Assembly: GCA_012522855.1 (NCBI GenBank)
Contig: JAAYJQ010000031.1
Span: 1-64,000, forward strand
Direction: 5' to 3'
DNA length: 64,000 nt
Source of the DNA: Bacteroidales bacterium
GTDB lineage: Bacteria > Bacteroidota > Bacteroidia > Bacteroidales > UBA932
Shown here: piece after piece, positions 60,816 through 64,000 of the stretch
Position numbering within the stretch: the stretch's first letter is position 1
Layout of the letters: the number at the start of each line of letters is the position of its first letter
Translations under genes and position numbers: made by a program
Notes under the pieces: model-generated
The model's input: the letters and a program-made list of their open reading frames with translations, nothing else
Told to the model about the DNA's origin: nothing
Databases searched by the model: none

Positions 60816-60821
60816 TAAGAC

Positions 60822-61703
60822 ATGAACGTTTTAGTGACAGGAGCCAACGGGCAGCTGGGCACGGAAATCCGGGAGGTTTCCGCGGGAAGCCGCAACCGTT
60901 ATCTCTTTTCGGATGTCATTTCTTATCCCGGCGCCGAAACCCTTCATCTGGACATCACGAACCAAGATGCCGTGCGGCTCGTCTGCGAGTCTGAGCAGGT
61001 GGACGTGATCGTGAACTGCGCAGGCTACACGAATGTGGACAAGGCAGAGGATGAACCGGCGATGGCGGAACTGCTGAACAGTGTAGCGGTCGGAAATCTG
61101 GCGAAGGTGGCCGCCGACCGAGGGGCGACCTTCATCCACATTTCCACGGACTATGTGTTCCAGGGAGACCGGCCCGAACCCTGCCGGGAGGACTGGCCGA
61201 CTTTTCCGCTGGGAGTGTACGGATCCACGAAACTTTCCGGTGAAAAGGAGATTGAGAAATCGGGCTGCGGGAGCATCCTCTTCCGGACGGCCTGGCTCTA
61301 TTCTCCCTACGGCAAGAATTTCGTGAAGACGATCCGGCAACTGACGGCGGAACGTCCTTCGATCAAGGTGGTTTTCGATCAGATCGGAACGCCGACTTAT
61401 GCCCGCGACCTTGCTAAAGTGATCGTGAATATAATCGATAATAATCTCTTGAACAATACCGGAATATATCACTATAGCAATGAAGGGGCGGTCTCCTGGT
61501 ACGACTTTGCGAAGGCCATCTGCGAACTCAGCGGACATGCTTGCGATGTTCAGCCCTGCCATACGGAGGAATTTCCCTCGAAGGCGAGGCGTCCGCGTTT
61601 TTCGGTCTTGGACAAAAGCAAGGTCAAGCAGGTGTTCGGAATCGAAATCCCTTATTGGAGAGACTCTTTAAAAGAGTGTATTCAAAAGATTGAAAATAAG
61701 TAA
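60822..61703 (+). CDS. rfbD: dTDP-4-dehydrorhamnose reductase
   Basis: Last step of dTDP-L-rhamnose synthesis, NAD(P)H-dependent. In 293 residues the Rossmann glycine motif is VTGANGQLGTEI (about 5), the segment NCAGYTNVDKAEDE (about 66) is typical, and the SDR catalytic Tyr-x3-Lys is YGSTKLSGEKEIE (about 136), preceded by HISTDYVFQGD. It is first in an rfbD-rfbA-rfbC-rfbB operon, an order different from the rfbBDAC of enterobacteria. The rfbA gene follows nine bases after its stop. Confidence 0.96.
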   Translation: MNVLVTGANGQLGTEIREVSAGSRNRYLFSDVISYPGAETLHLDITNQDAVRLVCESEQVDVIVNCAGYTNVDKAEDEPAMAELLNSVAVGNLAKVAADRGATFIHISTDYVFQGDRPEPCREDWPTFPLGVYGSTKLSGEKEIEKSGCGSILFRTAWLYSPYGKNFVKTIRQLTAERPSIKVVFDQIGTPTYARDLAKVIVNIIDNNLLNNTGIYHYSNEGAVSWYDFAKAICELSGHACDVQPCHTEEFPSKARRPRFSVLDKSKVKQVFGIEIPYWRDSLKECIQKIENK

Positions 61704-61712
61704 TTTAGCAAT

Positions 61713-62588
61713 ATGAAAGGAATTGTTCTCGCTGGGGGAAGCGGCACGCGGCTCTACCCGATCACCAAAGGGGTGAGCAAGCAGTTGCTGCCCGTGTACG
61801 ACAAACCGATGGTCTACTATCCGATCTCCGTGCTGATGTTGGCCGGCATTCGGGAAATCCTGGTGATCTCCACTCCGGAAGACCTGCCGGGCTTCCGGCG
61901 TCTGCTGGGGAACGGGGAGGATTTCGGAGTTTCCTTTTCCTATGCCGAACAACCTTCTCCCGACGGTCTGGCCCAGGCTTTTCTGATCGGCGCGGATTTT
62001 ACGGGAAAGGACTGCGTCTGCCTCGTGCTCGGCGACAACATATTCCAGGGCGCCGGATTTCAGAGCCGGCTGAAGGAAGCGGTGCGCGCCGCCGAAGAAG
62101 ACGGGAATGCGACGGTTTTCGGCTACCGGGTGAGCGATCCCCAGCGATACGGGGTCGCGGAATTCGATGCGCAGGGGAACTGCCTGAGCATCGAAGAGAA
62201 GCCGGCGGCACCCAAGAGCGACTATGCCGTGACGGGCTTGTACTTCTATCCGAACCGGGTGCTGGCAGTGGCCAGGGGCGTCAAGCCTTCCGCGCGGGGC
62301 GAGTTGGAAATCACTTCCGTCAACCAGGAATTCCTGAAGACCGGGGCGCTGAAGGTGCAGAAGCTGGAAAGGGGATTCGCCTGGCTTGATACCGGAACCC
62401 ACGAATCGCTCTCCGAGGCCTCGAACTATATAGAAGTCATCGAAAAGCGTCAGGGCTTGCAGATCGCCTGCCTCGAAGAGATCGCCTTCCGGAACGGATG
62501 GATCTCCGCCGCCCGGCTCCGTGAAATCGCGAAGCCGATGATCAAGAACCAGTACGGTCAGTACCTTATGAAGATTTCTGAAGAATGA
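61713..62588 (+). CDS. rfbA: Glucose-1-phosphate thymidylyltransferase
   Basis: First step of the pathway: dTTP and glucose-1-phosphate give dTDP-glucose. In 291 residues the nucleotide-binding motif is [20 protein letters not shown] (6-25), the active-site blocks are [18 protein letters not shown] (about 29-46), [10 protein letters not shown] (about 107) and [20 protein letters not shown] (about 160-179), and LDTGTHESL (about 228). Feedback inhibition by dTDP-rhamnose is known for the family. It overlaps rfbC by four bases. Confidence 0.97.
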   Translation: MKGIVLAGGSGTRLYPITKGVSKQLLPVYDKPMVYYPISVLMLAGIREILVISTPEDLPGFRRLLGNGEDFGVSFSYAEQPSPDGLAQAFLIGADFTGKDCVCLVLGDNIFQGAGFQSRLKEAVRAAEEDGNATVFGYRVSDPQRYGVAEFDAQGNCLSIEEKPAAPKSDYAVTGLYFYPNRVLAVARGVKPSARGELEITSVNQEFLKTGALKVQKLERGFAWLDTGTHESLSEASNYIEVIEKRQGLQIACLEEIAFRNGWISAARLREIAKPMIKNQYGQYLMKISEE

Positions 62589-63133
62589 ATATCCTCAAAA
62601 CCGCGATAGAAGGCGTCTTCATCCTGGAACCCGCGGTGTTTCGGGATGCGCGGGGCTATTTTTTCGAGTCCTTCAACCAGCGGAAATTTGAAGCCCTGGT
62701 CGGTCCGGTGCGTTTCGTACAGGACAATGAGAGCAAGTCCTGCTACGGGGTCGTTCGCGGCCTGCATTTCCAGAAAGGCCCCGACGCGCAGAGCAAGCTG
62801 CTGCGTGTCATCAGCGGCTCCGTGCTGGATGTCGCCGTCGATTTACGGGAAGGCTCTCCGACCTTCGGGAAGCACGTGGCCGTCGAACTGACCGGCGAGA
62901 ACCGCCGCCAGCTCTTTATCCCGCGGGGCTTCGCCCACGGGTTCGGGGTTCTTTCCCGCGAAGCTCTTTTCCAATACAAGTGTGACAATTTCTACGCTCC
63001 GTCTTCCGAGGGGGCTATCGTCTGGGACGATCCGGACCTCGGCATCGACTGGCGGATCCCTGCCGGCGACGTCATCCTCTCGGAAAAAGACCGGCGCAAT
63101 CCAACATTCAAGGAATATTGCAATGAACGCTAA
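62585..63133 (+). CDS. rfbC: dTDP-4-dehydrorhamnose 3,5-epimerase
   Basis: Third step of the pathway, a cupin-fold epimerase. In 182 residues [15 protein letters not shown] (about 20), the catalytic His in [20 protein letters not shown] (about 57-76), Asp in [15 protein letters not shown] and the Tyr in [19 protein letters not shown] (about 131) are present. It overlaps rfbB by eleven bases. Confidence 0.96.
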   Translation: MNILKTAIEGVFILEPAVFRDARGYFFESFNQRKFEALVGPVRFVQDNESKSCYGVVRGLHFQKGPDAQSKLLRVISGSVLDVAVDLREGSPTFGKHVAVELTGENRRQLFIPRGFAHGFGVLSREALFQYKCDNFYAPSSEGAIVWDDPDLGIDWRIPAGDVILSEKDRRNPTFKEYCNER

Positions 63134-64000
63134 GAGAACCATTCTCATCACAGGCGGGGCCGGTTTCATCGGAAGCCATGTCGTGCGTCTGTTCGTGAAC
63201 AAATACCCGGACTACCGCATCATCAATCTGGACAAACTGACCTATGCCGGCAACCTCGCGAATCTCAAGGACATCGAGGATAAGCCCAACTACGCTTTCG
63301 TGAAGGGGGACATCTGCGACTACGAGGGGGTGCGGGAAATCATTGCCCGCAACCGGGTCGACGGGATCATCCACCTGGCCGCTGAAAGCCATGTGGACCG
63401 GTCCATCAAGGACCCCTTCCTCTTCGCGAGGACCAACGTGCTCGGCACCTTGACGTTGCTGCAGGTGGCCAGGGAGTATTGGGAGCCTGTAGGTTGGGAA
63501 GGAAAACGTTTCTACCATATCTCGACGGACGAGGTTTACGGGTCCTTGGAATTCGACGGGTCCCTGTTCACGGAAGAGACCAAGTACCAGCCGCACAGCC
63601 CGTATTCGGCAGCCAAGGCAAGCAGCGATCATTTCGTCCGCGCGTATCATGACACCTACGGCATGCCCACCCTCGTGACCAACTGTTCCAACAACTACGG
63701 TCCCTACCAGTTCCCGGAGAAACTGATCCCGTTGTTCATCAACAACATCCGTCACAGAAAGCCCCTTCCCGTCTATGGAAAGGGGGAGAATGTACGCGAC
63801 TGGCTGTACGTGGAGGATCACGCCCGCGCGATCGATCTCATCTTCCATGAGGGCCGGGTCGCCGAGACGTACAACATCGGTGGTTCCAACGAGTGGAGGA
63901 ACATCGATCTGATCCGCCTGACGATCCGTACGACGGACCGGCTCCTGGGCCGTCCCGAGGGAGTCGACGAAGATCTGATTACCTTCGTCACGGACCGGAA
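63123..64000 (+). CDS. rfbB: dTDP-glucose 4,6-dehydratase (partial, cut by window end)
   Basis: Second step of dTDP-L-rhamnose synthesis. The reading frame from the ATG at 63123 stays open to the window edge, about 292 codons of an expected 350. The Rossmann motif is ITGGAGFIGSHVVRLF (about 9), the substrate motif HLAAESHVDRSI (about 84), the catalytic block STDEVYGSLEF (about 136) and the Tyr-x3-Lys YSAAKASSDHFVRAYH (about 163). With rfbD, rfbA and rfbC the whole pathway is present. No break is seen. Confidence 0.95.
   Translation, partial: MNAKRTILITGGAGFIGSHVVRLFVNKYPDYRIINLDKLTYAGNLANLKDIEDKPNYAFVKGDICDYEGVREIIARNRVDGIIHLAAESHVDRSIKDPFLFARTNVLGTLTLLQVAREYWEPVGWEGKRFYHISTDEVYGSLEFDGSLFTEETKYQPHSPYSAAKASSDHFVRAYHDTYGMPTLVTNCSNNYGPYQFPEKLIPLFINNIRHRKPLPVYGKGENVRDWLYVEDHARAIDLIFHEGRVAETYNIGGSNEWRNIDLIRLTIRTTDRLLGRPEGVDEDLITFVTDR

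Overview
The window is a chromosomal segment of a Bacteroidota bacterium, most likely Bacteroidales. Many gene starts are preceded by the Bacteroidota promoter pair TTTG-N19-21-TAnnTTTG, almost no gene has a Shine-Dalgarno sequence, and the gene content fits (one-chain pyruvate:ferredoxin oxidoreductase, PepD dipeptidase, DUF4831, DUF1573, DUF6088, POT peptide transporter). The sequence is fairly GC-rich, which would suit a Rikenellaceae-like or Cryptobacteroides-like lineage, but the genus cannot be fixed from the sequence alone.

Layout. 1-3130: a hairpin-rich non-coding stretch, then rplS with tRNA-Arg(ACG), and grpE-dnaJ. 3275-8142: a GlpT-type transporter facing a secreted phosphoesterase and an ABC-F protein. 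8166-14729: one long leftward operon (kinase/zeta-like ATPase, tldD, tldE, slyD, GT2 glycosyltransferase, trkA), with a POT peptide transporter upstream. 16645-18834: an AT-rich AbiE-type toxin-antitoxin pair held between two nearly identical IS30-family remnants. 18909-23644: acyltransferase, DUF4831, pepD and the rpsF-rpsR-rplI operon. 23697-24520: non-coding DNA with a palindromic repeat and a decayed ATP-grasp gene. 24505-29205: parE with lipid-activation genes, leftward. 29309-31839: DUF1573 protein, a metal-exporter-like protein and a small ferredoxin. 32149-38832: a self-contained TetR-TolC-HlyD-ABC-ABC-permease-permease export operon. 38840-47092: M16 protease, LysR regulator, a tandem-duplicated esterase, and xre-flotillin-nfeD. 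47366-51824: nifJ and fabD. 52043-53659: tRNA-Arg(CCG), a 9-bp minisatellite, and a Y1/HUH (RAYT-like) transposase between two copies of a 142-bp repeat that carries a hairpin. 53667-60759: S9 peptidase and WYL regulator, recG, pdxA, rnhA. 60822-64000: dTDP-rhamnose genes rfbD-rfbA-rfbC-rfbB, the last cut by the window edge.

Most genes are housekeeping. The unusual content is: (1) the AbiE module with an operator over its own -7 box, framed by 129-bp direct repeats; (2) the RAYT-like gene with its flanking hairpin repeats, a related copy 28 kb away and an adjoining minisatellite; (3) a palindromic element apparently inserted in frame in the second ATPase domain of the ABC-F gene; (4) an exact Shine-Dalgarno sequence before rpsR in a phylum that rarely uses one; (5) several promoters so close to the ATG that leaderless mRNAs are predicted.
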